This document shows, in pieces, positions 9,457 through 21,446 of a stretch of DNA of 64,000 nucleotides. Each line of letters begins with the position of its first letter. The first letter of the stretch is position 1. The position numbers were made by a program, and so were the translations under genes. Below the pieces are notes generated by a model. That model saw only the letters and a list, made by a program, of their open reading frames with translations. It was not told the DNA's origin and did no database searches. The stretch spans positions 6,399,001 through 6,463,000 of the forward strand of contig CM072908.1 in assembly GCA_037013685.1 (NCBI GenBank), given 5' to 3'. The DNA is from Acridotheres tristis (Eukaryota > Chordata > Aves > Passeriformes > Sturnidae).

Positions 9457-10475
9457 ATGTCGGAGGGGCCGCCCTACGGCGAGGGGCAGCTGGCGGGGGA
9501 CGCGGCCGTGGGGCAGCTGCCCTTCCCCGTTCGCCTCCGCGGCGGTGACGGGCTCCTGGCCGGCGGGCAGGGCAAGCGGCCGCCCAAGCTGGGACAGATC
9601 GGCCGCAGCAAGAGAGGTGGGTGCCGGAGGGAGCGGGGCGCGCCGGGAGCTGCCCGGGATGCAGCCCGGGATGCTGCGGGTATCCCGCGGGGTGTTGGGC
9701 ATCGTGTACCGGGGACCTTCCCCAGGGAGGCGGGACACCGGGGACCGTCCTCGAGGACGGGGCGTGATGACCGGGCTCCCTGAGGATGTCCCGAGGACCT
9801 TCTCCAGGGATGCAGGGCACTGGGGACCGTCCCCGGGGACAGGGTATGGTGCACCGGGCTCCCTGAGGGATGCTGTGCATCGTGTTCCGTGGATCTTCCC
9901 CAGGGATGGGGCTTCAAGCACCTTTCGGGGATGCGGGGCACCGGGAGCCGTCCCCAGGGACGGGCACGATGCGCCAGACTCCCGCAGGATGTCAGGCATC
10001 ACGTCCCAAGGACTGTCACCAGGGTGTTGGGTAGCCAGGACCTTCCCTGGGGACAGGACATGGTGCCCTGGGCACTTCACCGGGTATAGGGCAGCAGGGA
10101 CCTTCCTCAGCTACAGGGCATCATTCCCTAGGGACCATCCGCAGGGCACAGAGGTGAGGGCATCTTCCTTGGGAACAAGCCCTTTGCCAGGTGTCCCCAG
10201 GGACAGGGCACCAGTGCCGGGGGAGCGATCCTGGGGTGGGGACACGGGGCACCAGGTACCCTGCGGCGTGTCGGGCTCCGTGCAGCTTTGCCAGCAGCCG
10301 CACCAGGGATGCGGGACCCCTCCAACACACCCCAGGGTGACCTTGGGCGAGGGGAGCACGGCTGCAGAAAATTCATCGCGCTTCTCTTTCTTTCTGCTTT
10401 CTAGTGGTTATTGAAGATGATAGAATTGATGATGTGCTGCAAAACCTCTCCGAAAAGGCCCCTCCCGGTGTTTAA
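9457..10475 (+). CDS. CAMK2N1: CAMK2N1, CaM kinase II inhibitor 1 (2 exons)
   Basis: Coding exons 9457-9616 and 10405-10475 join in phase 1 at a GT-AG intron, giving 76 residues (human, as recalled, 78). The protein binds the catalytic domain of activated CaMKII and blocks substrate access, acting in the cytosol and at synapses. The inhibitory segment at residues about 40-66 is intact: KRPPKLGQIGRSKR at 40-53, then VVIEDDRIDDVL. The intron interrupts the codon of the first Val of VVIEDD. The C-terminus KAPPGV matches the family. The N-terminal third is more Gly/Leu-rich and diverged than I recall for mammals. The start codon is in the conserved MSE context. The intron contains degenerate GC-rich repeats. 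Confidence 0.95.
9650..10260. repeat. Degenerate minisatellite in CAMK2N1 intron 1
   Basis: Imperfect repeats share motifs such as GACCTTCCCCAGGGA, CACCGGGCTCCCTGAGG and GGGACCGTCCCCGGGGAC, recurring every 40-90 bp through most of the 788-bp intron. The style resembles the upstream array but the consensus differs. Boundaries are approximate. Confidence 0.65.
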
Positions 10476-11775
10476 AGCCTCCCTGGGGACGCTGGGCTGA
10501 AGCCCGGGGTGGGGTCGGTTTACAATGGCACAGGTGATCGGCACAAAATAACCCCGAAACGCCGCAGCGACCGCCCGAGCGCCGGGAATGCCCAACGCCG
10601 TCCGCGCCCGCCGCATCCCGCGGCACCGCCGCGCGTCCTGCCCTCCGGAACGCGCGGAGGGGAGGGCGGCGAGCGAGCCACGGATCCCAAAACCGTAATA
10701 AATTAAAATAGATATATATATATACATATATATGTAATCGGGAAAATAGTCACCCGCTTCAAAGCCCTCACCCCGAGGGACGGACGGAGGAGTCACGCCG
10801 CGGCTCTGAATTACTCGGGATCGCTTTTGTCGGGCTGATGAACCTTGTGCCGCGCTAGATCGGGGGGTAAGAGGAAAGGGGGCAGCGGGAATGGGGGGGG
10901 AACAGCCCCTGGGGCCTCCCTCCGGCCACGGTTGTTCCCAGCGGGCACCTTGTTTACATTATTTAATCTTGCAAAAATGAATCCGTGCACTTGGATGTAC
11001 CACGCTATCCCCTTCTGTATGAGTTTCTTTTTTTTTTTTTTTTTTTTACGTTGGTGTCTTTGGATGTTGGGAAATTATATAAAATAGACATATATATATT
11101 TAATTTTAGTCACGTTTTAAGGTTCTCGAGGGGGAAAACCAAAACTTTTATAAAGGAAAGGCCTGAAGGAAGAATTGCTGGTTTATTTTTTAAAGCTTGT
11201 ACTTCTTGGTTGCTGTGAGCAAAGGGACAGATTTTATATGTACAGGGGGGCGGGGGGGATGCTCAGCTTTTCTAACTACCATGCAGTCTGTAGTGTGGGT
11301 GATCTTGGTTTGTTTGGTTTTTTTTTCCTTATATTGTGGCAGTTTTCTCTCTTTAATAGACTGTATTAAAACATATCTATAAAAGAAATTATTTAATGTA
11401 ATCACAAGAGTGCCAAACACTTGGAGATGCTGGAGGGCAGCGATTCCCTCCCCGAGACGAGCAGCACTCGGAGCTTTCTGCTCTTTCTAGGGCTCGGTCG
11501 ATCTCTCGTGGGGTTTTCTCTGACTTCTCTTTTCTAATCTTTCTTTTTAACTATTTTGCATGACGTGCATAAAAACAAAAGGGGAAAAAAAAAAGGGTGG
11601 GGGAACAAAAAGCGCCTCTGGCGCCCGGGCTTGGTTCTTGTTTCTGTTTGCGATTGACTGACAGACCTCAAGGCAGGTTTTTCTTTCTTCCTTTTCTTAA
11701 ATATTGTGTATGTTGCACTTTTATCCACTACACAGGGCTATTTCTGCAATGTCCGAATAAAAAGGAAAATGAAAC
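10476..11775 (+). other. CAMK2N1: CAMK2N1 3' UTR
   Basis: This is the AT-rich non-coding tail after the CAMK2N1 stop codon, a long 3' UTR as the family is known to have. It includes a (TA)n run near 10709-10732, a T-run at 11029-11048, and AU-rich stretches near 11070-11160. The polyA signal at 11756 closes it. The AT-rich composition contrasts with the GC-rich gene. ORFs in this span show no homology. Confidence 0.75.
11756..11761 (+). promoter_or_regulatory. CAMK2N1: CAMK2N1 polyadenylation signal
   Basis: AATAAA lies about 1.28 kb after the stop codon, at the end of a compact AT-rich block. This matches the long single 3' UTR expected for CAMK2N1. Confidence 0.6.
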
Positions 11776-14700
11776 AAAACGGAAAAAAAATTATAAATGC
11801 GGATCTGCCGTGTTTTCCCGTGGGCTGTCAGGGCCCAGCGCCGTGAGCATCCCTCCCTGTCCACCCAAATAATCCCAAAATAATGAAGGAAAACCTCCCC
11901 ACTTTCTGTTACAGACCCCTGTTCATGCTGAATAACTAATTGTAATTCATATTTATTTGTGGGATTTTTTTGTTTGATGGGAAAATGCTTCAGGGGGCAC
12001 AAATTTAGTAGAAAAATTCAACATTGGGTCCTGAGAGTGGCTGTTGTGGATGGGGAATAAAAGGTGGTTTCCCCTTCATTGATGGGAAAAGCTGTGGAAA
12101 ATGGGCATTTTCATTGTAGTATTACCTCCCTTCACCCCAAAACCCAAATCCTGGTGTTAAAAAAGGCCATTATCCCTTCTGCCCACTCCACCGAGGGCAC
12201 AAGCCAACCTTTGTGCCTGCAGAGCAAGGGTATAATCACGGATGGGAAACAGGTCCAGGGATGGGATTTTATTGCAAAGAAAAGAATATATTGCAATAAA
12301 AGCAGGATGCTGATGAGCTGGGATTTGTATAGGATGACGTAGGGGGCAGATGGATAAATTTGGGGTGGCACATGGAGCTGGAGCCATTTTTGGGGTGTGA
12401 AGGCTGCGTAATGCTCCCCTCCCCACCACCTTTGCTATTTATTGCTCCATTTTTAACCAACATAGTCTCTCCCACATCCAGGATATGATGAAGAGCTTTG
12501 CTAAACTGATCCCTTGAAAAATCCCCAATTATTTTCATTTTTTCCCCAGCAAGTTCAGCTCCGAGGTCGCGCTGTGTGGGTTGGACTCAGCACACACATT
12601 TTTGGCTCCAGGATTTTCTATGCTGGGGGATCTGCTGCACTTCCAAAGCATGAGATGGCTTCCAGAAGGGAGCTTTTCCTCTCAAACTAATGGGTTTTGC
12701 CCCAGTCAGCATCTGGGGGCGAGCCCAGGGCTCTGGGAGAGCAGACACAGCCAGAGAGGAGCAAAGCATCCCACACGTGCCAGGGACGCAGCGCTTGGGA
12801 GCTCATTAGACACAAAACCACGGGCTGGATGCAGCACTGCCTTAATTAAGTTTACCAAAAAAGCCCCTTTTTTTTTGTGAAAAAACCTGATCTATGGGTC
12901 TGCCAAACCAGATTTCCCACTTTATTCCATACATCAAAAGACCTCTGAGTGCTTAAACCACCCTGAAACCCAGCCCCAGCTATGGATGCTCCCAGGATGT
13001 GGAGCAGGCACAGCCCCGGGATCCTCCCCAAAAAACACCTGGGTGCCCGAGAGAGGCCAGTAATGAACTAGAGGAAGCCTGAAGCTAGAGGGGGAAGGGA
13101 GGCTGAAAGAAGAGGAGATTCTGCTAAATTATAAACCGCTCTTTTATATGCATCTTTCATGCACGGCGCATAAATAATGGAGCAGGAGAGCCCGGCTCGC
13201 TCGCGTACGGGAGGGTGCGGGATGGAGGGGCGAGGACAGAGGGATTCACGAGGGATGCTGGGGAAAGATGCGCCCAAGAGACCGAGCCGGGCATCCCGCA
13301 CGGCCGGGAGATGGTGTTCTGAAGGAGGATTTAAGGATTAAGCTGGCCCCGGGGCAGGAGTTTATTGCATACATTATTTAACAGATGGCCCAACGCAGGC
13401 GGCGGCTGCCTACGGTCTCCCCGGTGACCTTGGCTGGGAGATGCCGGGGCCGGGAAGGGAGCCTGGTGCCACCACCACGCTCCGGTTACAGGGATCAGAG
13501 GGGAGGGGAAAAAAAATCCGAACCAAACCCTAGGAGCCAGCACCCAGCAGCTCCAGAGCCAAATCCCCATGGAAACCGCAAAAATCCCCACCCAACCCTG
13601 CCCATATGGGCTGCTTGTTTTGGCAGGGGTGGGAAAAAAAGGAGGAAAAAATAAAATGTATAGAAAAGAGCCACTTGCAGGTTTATTTACCGCAGGAAAC
13701 TTGGCACCTTTGGAAGAGCAGCGTGCAGGAGGGACAAGCGAGATGCAAAGGTCCCAGTGACACCCAGAGCACTTGTGAAATCCCACTCCCATGCCCAGAC
13801 ACACGCTTTAATCTCATTTTCCCAGGGATTTTGGCGTTGGGGGAAGGTGCTAACACAGCTGCTCCTGCAGCAAAACCAACCCTGACCGTTTACACCCAGA
13901 ACCAGAGCGGATCCTCATTCTCTCTAAAGCTGCTCATTTTCCACAGGCTTTTAAGGCATCAGCCCCTGGAAGCCCCCCCAGCATGACACCAGCCCTGGGG
14001 GGGCTCAGAGCAATGGACAAGGATTTGGGGGCTGCATCGGTGTCCCCACCACCCATTTCCTGCATCACTGAGGCAGTAATCAGAAAAAGAAACCAAAATT
14101 GAGGGTAGTGTGTTGCAGCCAGGGCAAAGCAGAGCAGAGGAAGTGGGTGAGTCCCCCAAAGCTCTTCCCAAAAGGACACCCATGAAGCAACTGCCCAAAA
14201 TAAATATTCTCTCTCTTTTTTTTTTTCTTTTTCCTTTCCCCTCCTCCATCAAAACTAGGGCATGTTAAACTAGGCCAGCACTCCTAAAGTAATTTATTTA
14301 TCATGGGGGGGAGAGAGGAGGGACAGCATGGACTGCAGAAGGGGATGCTCCATCCTACCCCTGAATGCCACGGATTTAAGGAGTAAAATGGGTCAGTTCT
14401 TCCCTCTTCCCTTGTTGAAAAATCACAATTACTCAGAAGGAAGCAGCTTTAGTGACCTTTGCTGAAGAAGACACAAAAATGGTCATTTTAACGGTATCAA
14501 ACCCTTTTTGATCCGTTCACTCAACTGTTTTCACCGCTGGGGTTTATGTTTTGTATTGTGGCATTAGACAAAAAATACACTTTAGAAAAATGAAAAATGG
14601 AAAAAGATGTGAAAGAAATTTTACCCTCCTTAAAAACTTGGGGTTTTTCCCTGTTTTTTAACATAGGAATAAGAAAAACCCAGTGGCTACCCAAAATCTC

Positions 14701-17670
14701 TCCATCCATCCCTTCCAGGGAATGATGCTTGCCCAGAGGGATTTGGGATGCAGCACCATCCTGTTGGATGCTCCCCCATCAGTCATGGCCTTGGAGCTTT
14801 TCTGAGGGCTTTACCTTTGCCTTTGGGTTTCCCCGTGGCAAGAGTGTGTTCTGGTTTGGATGGACCCCCAGTGTTGCTTCTTTGGGGGGATTTGGGGCTG
14901 CGGGTCCCCCTTCCCTGGGCTCTTTGTCCCACAGCCACTAGAGGCCACTGGGGCTCTGTGCTCCCAGCTGATTTATTCAGGCAGGACATTTGGACACACA
15001 TTGGCACCCAAAAATCTAAAACGGGCAAATCCACAGAGGCAGCAAAACTGGGGAAAGGCAGGGCAGGGCAAGGTTGTCCCTGAGCTCTCTTGGTGTCCCC
15101 AGGGGCATCCCCACACCAGGACTCTACAGGGAACAAGGGACACTTTTCCCAAATCCGGTCAAGCCACTCAGCTGCTCAGACCTGTGCTGAGCACCAGCAG
15201 GAATTTTGTGTGTCCTGCCCCAAGCTAAACACCCCCAGAGGACAGGGCAGTGCTGCCCTGCATGCAGCATCCTTGCTGGGCTCACCAGGAATTTCATGGA
15301 GGGGTCAAGAAGAGGCTCCCATGATGTGGCATTCCTTACCTTGGGAATATTCTGCAAGAAAATCCCCAAATCCCCTCTGCTGCTGCCTCGGGGAGCCTGG
15401 GAGTGGAGCTGCCTGCCTCCCCAGGCTCCTCATTTTCATTTTGCCTGGAGTTAAATTTTTCTAGGATATTCTAAACAGCCGTTCCCACTTAGGAGGGAAA
15501 CATCAGACATCTTCATTTACACACCGCTCCAGGTGTCAAACTGTTGCATGACAATAACAAGTGGGAGACACCTCACCAAAAAAGAGAAATTCCAGCCGGA
15601 GCCAAATGCAGCAGCAGATGCTCGGATAAAACCCAAACCTGAGAACAGCACCAGGCTCTGCAACCTGGCCAAAGCCTTCCCAGAGAAATAGTCAGTGTTT
15701 GGGAGGGGGATTGTATTTTTTGGGGAGGTTGAGATGTCTGTGCTGCCTCACATTTGGGTATTTTCAGACCCTCGGTGGGCAGGTGAGAATGGCCACTGCC
15801 TTCTCAGGGCTGTCCCAGTTCCCAGCCTCACTGGCTTTGGAAGAAGATTCCCTGGCACAGATTTTTCCAAGACAATTCCTCCCCTGAGTTTCAGCAGGAT
15901 GTGCCTCTGGTAGCAATTGTCCTGTGAAATTCGTGCTGGTGATGCAACACCAGGAACATGAAGGAATCTGAAGAAAAGCCGAAGAATTTGGTCTCCCCTC
16001 CATGCTACAACACCTCAATTAGTAATATATATAGTATTATATTATATAATACTATATAATATTATGTAATATACGTGGTATTATATAATACATACAATAG
16101 TATATCTATAATTTTTGCAGAGATCAGTGTGACACCCGCACGAGCCCTTTCCTTTCCAGACATCCCACCCTGCTCACCCTTCCCATGGGCACAGGGGAGC
16201 GGATTGGCAACATCTCAGAGCCCTTGGTGCTTTGTGTGCACAACTCAAAGCATCAGCCCCTGCTAGGGGTGAGGGGAAAGAAGAGAAAATAAAGGAAAAT
16301 AACCAAACTACAAAAATAAATCCCCAAACAGGCCATGTGACACAACACTCTGAAATACCCGGCGGTGAGTCACGGGTGTGGAGATGGGGCTGATCCAGCT
16401 CTGACTCAGCCCGGGCAGCCGGTGCAGCCTGTTTGTGTCCCCCCCCACAGCTCCTGTTTCCCATTTTTGCTCCAAACCTGCTCAAATATAAATAAATACT
16501 CTGTGACTAAGAGACACGTGGTGGGGCTCAGCCTGCAGCAGCCCCTTCAAGCCCCCCGAATTCCTGATGGTTCCACAAGGGCTGGGCACACCAGTATCCC
16601 ACAAAAGCCAGGTCCGGGGACCATTGAAGTGTTTTTTAAAATATGTATTTTTGGAGGGGGAAACACACACACACAGAGGAGGTTCTTGCTGATGCCACGT
16701 CAAGGAAGCACTTGGGATTTTCCAACTAGCTCTAATTAATTAGTATTTTCTCATCTTAGCATCGTTTTAAACATGAAGCACCAATTCCCACCGGTCACAG
16801 ACAAGGGAAGCCAGCACAGAGCAGAGTGGGGTGAAGCCTCATTCCAGGACACCACACTGGAGGAGGCTGGTGGAGCTGGGATGAGACTCAGTTCCCACCT
16901 GGGTGCAATCCAGTCCCAGCCACAGCATCCTACAACATCCTCAGAGGAGTGGAAAACCACAAGAGATGGCTGGTTTTGGAGGAGGTGCCTTAGGAAAGCT
17001 GCCCTTGGGTTATTCCCACTGGATCTGGACAAATGCATGGGGGTGGAACACTTTATAGCTTTTTTTTTAACCCCCCCAGGGTGTTTAACCTCCCGGGATT
17101 CTCCGGGTGGGGTTGATCCCAGCCTCATCCCGGGCTAAAGCACCGTCCCTGTGCTGCAGGGTAAGGAAAGGCAAAAGGCAGGATCAGGATGAGACCCTGG
17201 CAGCATCCTCAGCATCCATAACCAGTTGCCATAGCAACAGGTTCGGTCCCAGATCGGCAGCGGGTGCTGGGAAGCAGGAATGAGGAGGGAGCTTGGGGGG
17301 ACCCCATGAGCAGCAAAAAATAGGGTTTGGTAAAAAATCACATTGCACCTCGGTGCCTCGGGAGCGAGGGGAGGCTCAGGCTGGGCTCTGGGAGCTGTGG
17401 CCCAACACAAACCCTCCAGGACAGCCCTTCCAGGGAGTCTGGGGAGCTGCCCCCATCCCACCACCCCTGCTCGGCACAGATCGCTGTCAACCCAGTCCAG
17501 GTGTATCAGCATTCCCAGTTTAATTCCCAGCTGGGAAGCCAAGAGCTCTGCTACAACCTTCTCTGGCTCTAGCCAGGAGCAAACAGCCACGAGACCTCAA
17601 AACATCCATCCTAGAGCCCTGAACTCCGGGAAAACGCACACCTGGGGCACGATCCGGAGGGAGAGCCCGG
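11776..17670. other. Gene-free intergenic region
   Basis: Nearly 6 kb without a recognisable exon. The 13100-13200 segment (ATTATAAACCGC, TTTATATGCATC, CATAAATAATGG) is AT-rich and non-repetitive and reads like a conserved noncoding element, though this is unproven. Small simple-sequence runs occur at 14213-14230 and 16021-16105. No CR1 copy is evident in this part. Confidence 0.5.
16021..16105. repeat. AT-rich simple sequence
   Basis: Alternating TAATATTATA-type sequence with internal inverted repeats is a low-complexity AT tract of about 85 bp. Confidence 0.8.
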
Positions 17671-18800
17671 ATAGGGATGCTCTGGGTGTGAGGATACAGG
17701 ATAGGGATGCTCTGGGTATGGGCATGTCGGATAGGGATGCTCTGGGTGTGGGGATGCAGGATAGGGATGCTCTGGGTGTGGGGATGCAGGATAAGGATGC
17801 TCTGGGTGTGGGGATACAGGATAGGGATGCTCTGGGTGTGGGGATGCAGGATAAGGATGCTCTGGGTGTGAGGATACAGGATAGGGATGCTCTGGGTGTG
17901 AGGATACAGGATAGGGATGCTCTGGGTGTGGGGATACAGGATAGGGATGCTCTGGGTGTGAGGATACAGGATAGGGATGCTCTGGGTGTGGGGATACAGG
18001 ATAGAGATGCTCTGGGTGTGAGGATACAGGATAGGGATGCTCTGGGTGTGGGGATGTCGGATAGGGATGCTCTGGGTTTGGGGATGCAGGATAGGGATGC
18101 TCAGGGTGTGAGGATACAGGATAGGGATGCTCTGGGTTTGGGGATGCAGGATAGGGATGCTCTGGGTGTGGGGATACAGGATAGGGATGCTCTGGGTGTG
18201 GGGATACAGGATAGGGATGCTCTGGGTTTGGGGATGCAGGATAAGGATGCTCTGGGTTTGGGGATGCAGGATAAGGATGCTCTGGGTGTGGGGATACAGG
18301 ATAGGGATGCTCTGGGTGTGGGGATGCAGGATAGGGATGCTCTGGGTGTGGGGATGTCGGATAGGGATGCTCTGGGTGTGGGGATGCAGGATAGAGATGC
18401 TCTGGGTGTGGGGATGCAGGATAGGGATGCTCTGGGTGTGGGGATGCAGGATAGGGATGCTCAGGGTGTGGGGATGCAGGATAGGGATGCTCTGGGTGTG
18501 AGGATACAGGATAGGGATGCTCTGGGTGTGGGGATACAGGATAGGGATGCTCTGGGTGTGGGGATGCAGGATAGGGATGCTCTGGGTGTGGGGATGCAGG
18601 ATAGGGATGCTCTGGGTGTGGGGATGCAGGATAGGGATGCTCTGGGTGTGGGGATACAGGATAGGGATGCTCTGGGTGTGGGGATGCAGGATAGGGATGC
18701 TCTGGGTGTGGGGATGCAGGATAGGGATGCTCTGGGTGTGGGGATGCAGGATAGGGATGCTCTGGGTGTGGGGATGCAGGATAGGGATGCTCTGGGTGTG
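17671..18800. repeat. 30-bp minisatellite, 37.7 copies in perfect register
   Basis: The unit begins ATAGGGATGCTCTGGGTGTG and ends GGGATGCAGG. There are 37 full copies plus a 20-bp partial copy, with no insertion or deletion anywhere: every unit starts exactly 30 bp after the last. Variation is by substitution at few positions (GTGGGG/GTGAGG, ATGCAGG/ATACAGG/ATGTCGG, TGTG/TTTG, AGGG/AAGG/AGAG, CTCTGG/CTCAGG). Because 30 is divisible by three, the array is open in several frames, producing an apparent DRDALGVGMQ-type protein on plus and a PEHPYPASPH-type protein on minus. Neither has a family match, so I call it a repeat. Confidence 0.97.
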
Positions 18801-21436
18801 CCGATGCCGACGGGCCCCTCGCCGCCACCCCCCGGCCGTGCCCCGCCCGCAGCACTGTTACACAAGGCTCCCGGCGCTTGCATAAGCGGCAGCAGCATGT
18901 GCAGCCTCAAGGAGAGAGGAAAAGTGAGCAGGAACCACGGCCCAAAGCCACGCCTTGGGAAGGATACGTGGCCAGAGTCCCGCGGGGTCTGGAGCAGGGC
19001 ATGGTGCAGCCACTGCTAAACCAAGTGACACAACTCCCTGCAGCAGGACTGACCCCATCCCTTCACCATCCTTGTGGAGAGAACAAAACCAGCAGGAATT
19101 CAACCCTTAACAGCTGTAAAAAGGCTGCAAAAACCCCCAAAGCCAGCGAGCAGGCTGCAGGATGCCCTATGGCATCCAGTGCTCTCCTGCTGACACTTCC
19201 AGGCTGGGACTTGGGGTTAGTCCCAGGGGAAAACCATTTTTTAAAGCCTTTTAACCAAGCAGGTGCTGGGGAAGCTTCTTGCAGGGCTTGGGCTCCAGGG
19301 GAGCCTCTGTGGGGCAGGACACCCGTGGGTGAGTGTCAGCCCTGGGCTCCCAGTCCTGCTCCAGGGGAGTAAGCACTGCCTTTAAACCACACCAGCACCC
19401 GCGGCTGCCTTTGGCCAAGCCCTGGTAGTTTGGCACAGGGCAGCTCAGCCTAAAACATGTTGTTCATTCCATAAACCACGTTGTTCATGCCCTAAACCAC
19501 GTTCATGCCCTAACACAGATTGTTTCTGCCTGCTGTGCTGCTTTGGGTCTGGCTCAGCTCCACGGCTGTCAGTGACAACACGGCCAGAGAGGGTTGTAAG
19601 AACCTGCAGTGCCAACCAAGTCACCTTTCCCAGGGGATTTACACCCTTTACAGCCTTCCTTTCCAAGATTCCCAGGTGCTGTGTTCATTGCACTGGAGCT
19701 GATATTTTGACTCCAGGTCCTTCCCACCCCACAAACCCACAAGCTCTCACTACTCATACCCCTTGTTTTCCTGCCTTGTACAAAGAAAGGATTAAAAATC
19801 ACAACAAAAAGCTAAGAAATTATCTAATTTAATGAGCAGAGAAGCCCACAGACCTCTAGTTTGGCTTTTTAAATATTAGAAATATCATACCTGTGTCTTG
19901 AGAAGATTTAATGATTTTAACAATTACAAGGGACCCAAAGAGGCTGCACATGGAGGGCACAAGAACCTGCAGGACTCATGTGCATCCCAGCCCAGTACAA
20001 ACTTCCCACAGCAAAGGGAACTTTACAGATGGCACAGAAAGAGAAAACCAGAAGTCATTGCACAGGAGGGGCTGATTCTCTTGATTTAAATACAATCCCC
20101 CCAAAACCCACACTGCAAAGCCACAGGCACACCCAGAGCTGAAGCAAACACTCACCAGGGACCCTTGGGCAGTGTTGCTGCATCCTTGCAGCCAAGCGGA
20201 AAAATTTCCATCCTCCTTCTTTATATAGGGAATGACTCTATGGGGACAGCAGCCACCCCAAAGGCACAACGCTGGGACAGCCAGCTCACTGGCAGGGTCA
20301 GACACCCCAGCCATGCACCCATCCCTCCTCTGAGACACCCCCAAAACCTCAGCCTCAGGCCTCATAGTGCCTTCAGGATAAACAAACCCCAAAATCTCAG
20401 AGCAGCTGCCCTGGGAGGAGAAACAACACGAAAGGACACAACCCCCGGGTGCTCAGAGAGCTCCCAGCCCGCAGGTGAGCATCCAACCCTCTGATTGCCA
20501 CTAAAAGCCATTGTGAAGGTGGTTCTGAGCCCAGGGACCCCCGGAGCCCCCCCGGAGTCTGTGTTGTGCTGGGGTGCAGCAGAGCTGCAGGAGGCAGCGA
20601 GGGCGATGTGTGAAATCGTGGGGAGCTATTTTTGCTCCGTGTCAGCACCCACTGACAGCACCACCCTGGGAACACGGAGAAGCTCCAGGCATCTTTCTTT
20701 TCCAAGTGAAATTCACCTGCACATAACTGCACTTCCCCAGCACCGTGAGGTGTGGAGCTCGCTGCTTCTGGCTGAGGGGCTTGGGGTCAAAGTGAGCTGC
20801 TGGCACCCTTAACATCATTTAGGCTCCCAAGATTCCCCCTTATCTGATGGGAAGAAGCTTCTACAAATCCCTTCTCTTTCCTTCTGCTCAGGGTCACTCT
20901 TTTTTTCCCCTTAATTTCTTGGGACTTGTAGCGAGGCCCAGGCAAATGCAACTGATTGTGTAACATTTTGCTCAAAAAGCTTCTTAAACAGTCACATATT
21001 TCTATTGGATTTCCCTTGCCCTTCACTGCTGATTACTGAAGTATTTATATATAAATAGAAGCTGTCTTCCCCATAATCTGCTTGTTTCTCCTAATTAACT
21101 CAGGGCTGCTCTCGTTGGGCTGCTGAGCCCTTGGGCTTTGGGGGTGCCAGCACCCAGTGGCACTCAGTGAACCCAAATCCGCCAAATTTCTGCTGAAATT
21201 GCTTTTTTAGCTGATTTTGAAGAAGCAAAACCCTCCTTTCCAAACTTTTTGTGCTCAGTATCTGCCCCATCCTCCCAATCCCCAGCTCAGGGAAGCACTC
21301 AAATGTGATTTCTTCATCTTCCTCCCTCCACACAAAACTTTCCCCTAATTCAAGGAACGTCTCGATTTGATAATTATTTTAATCATTATTACTCATCTTT
21401 CCCCTTTCTTCCCCTCCTCAAAACTTCGTCCTGGGC

Positions 21437-21446
21437 CTGTCAATCA
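21437..21446 (-). promoter_or_regulatory. PBX-MEIS/PREP composite site in a possible conserved noncoding element
   Basis: CTGTCAATCA on plus is TGATTGACAG on minus, the exact decameric consensus of PBX-MEIS/PREP heterodimers. It lies in a non-repetitive, homeodomain-motif-rich stretch (GATAATTATTTTAATCATTATT upstream in part, TTAATAGCTG downstream). Enhancer activity is inference. Confidence 0.4.

Noticed and set aside
8774..9880. Overlapping ORFs of 183-338 aa around CAMK2N1 exon 1
   Set aside because: GC-rich degenerate repeats and a CpG island with few stop codons. Only the CAMK2N1 frame has homology.
17343..19019. 558-aa ORF with decapeptide repeats (plus strand) and 414-aa antisense counterpart as a gene
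   Set aside because: Entirely created by a 30-bp minisatellite whose length is divisible by three. No homologue is recognised and there is no promoter or splice evidence. The register itself is kept as a finding.
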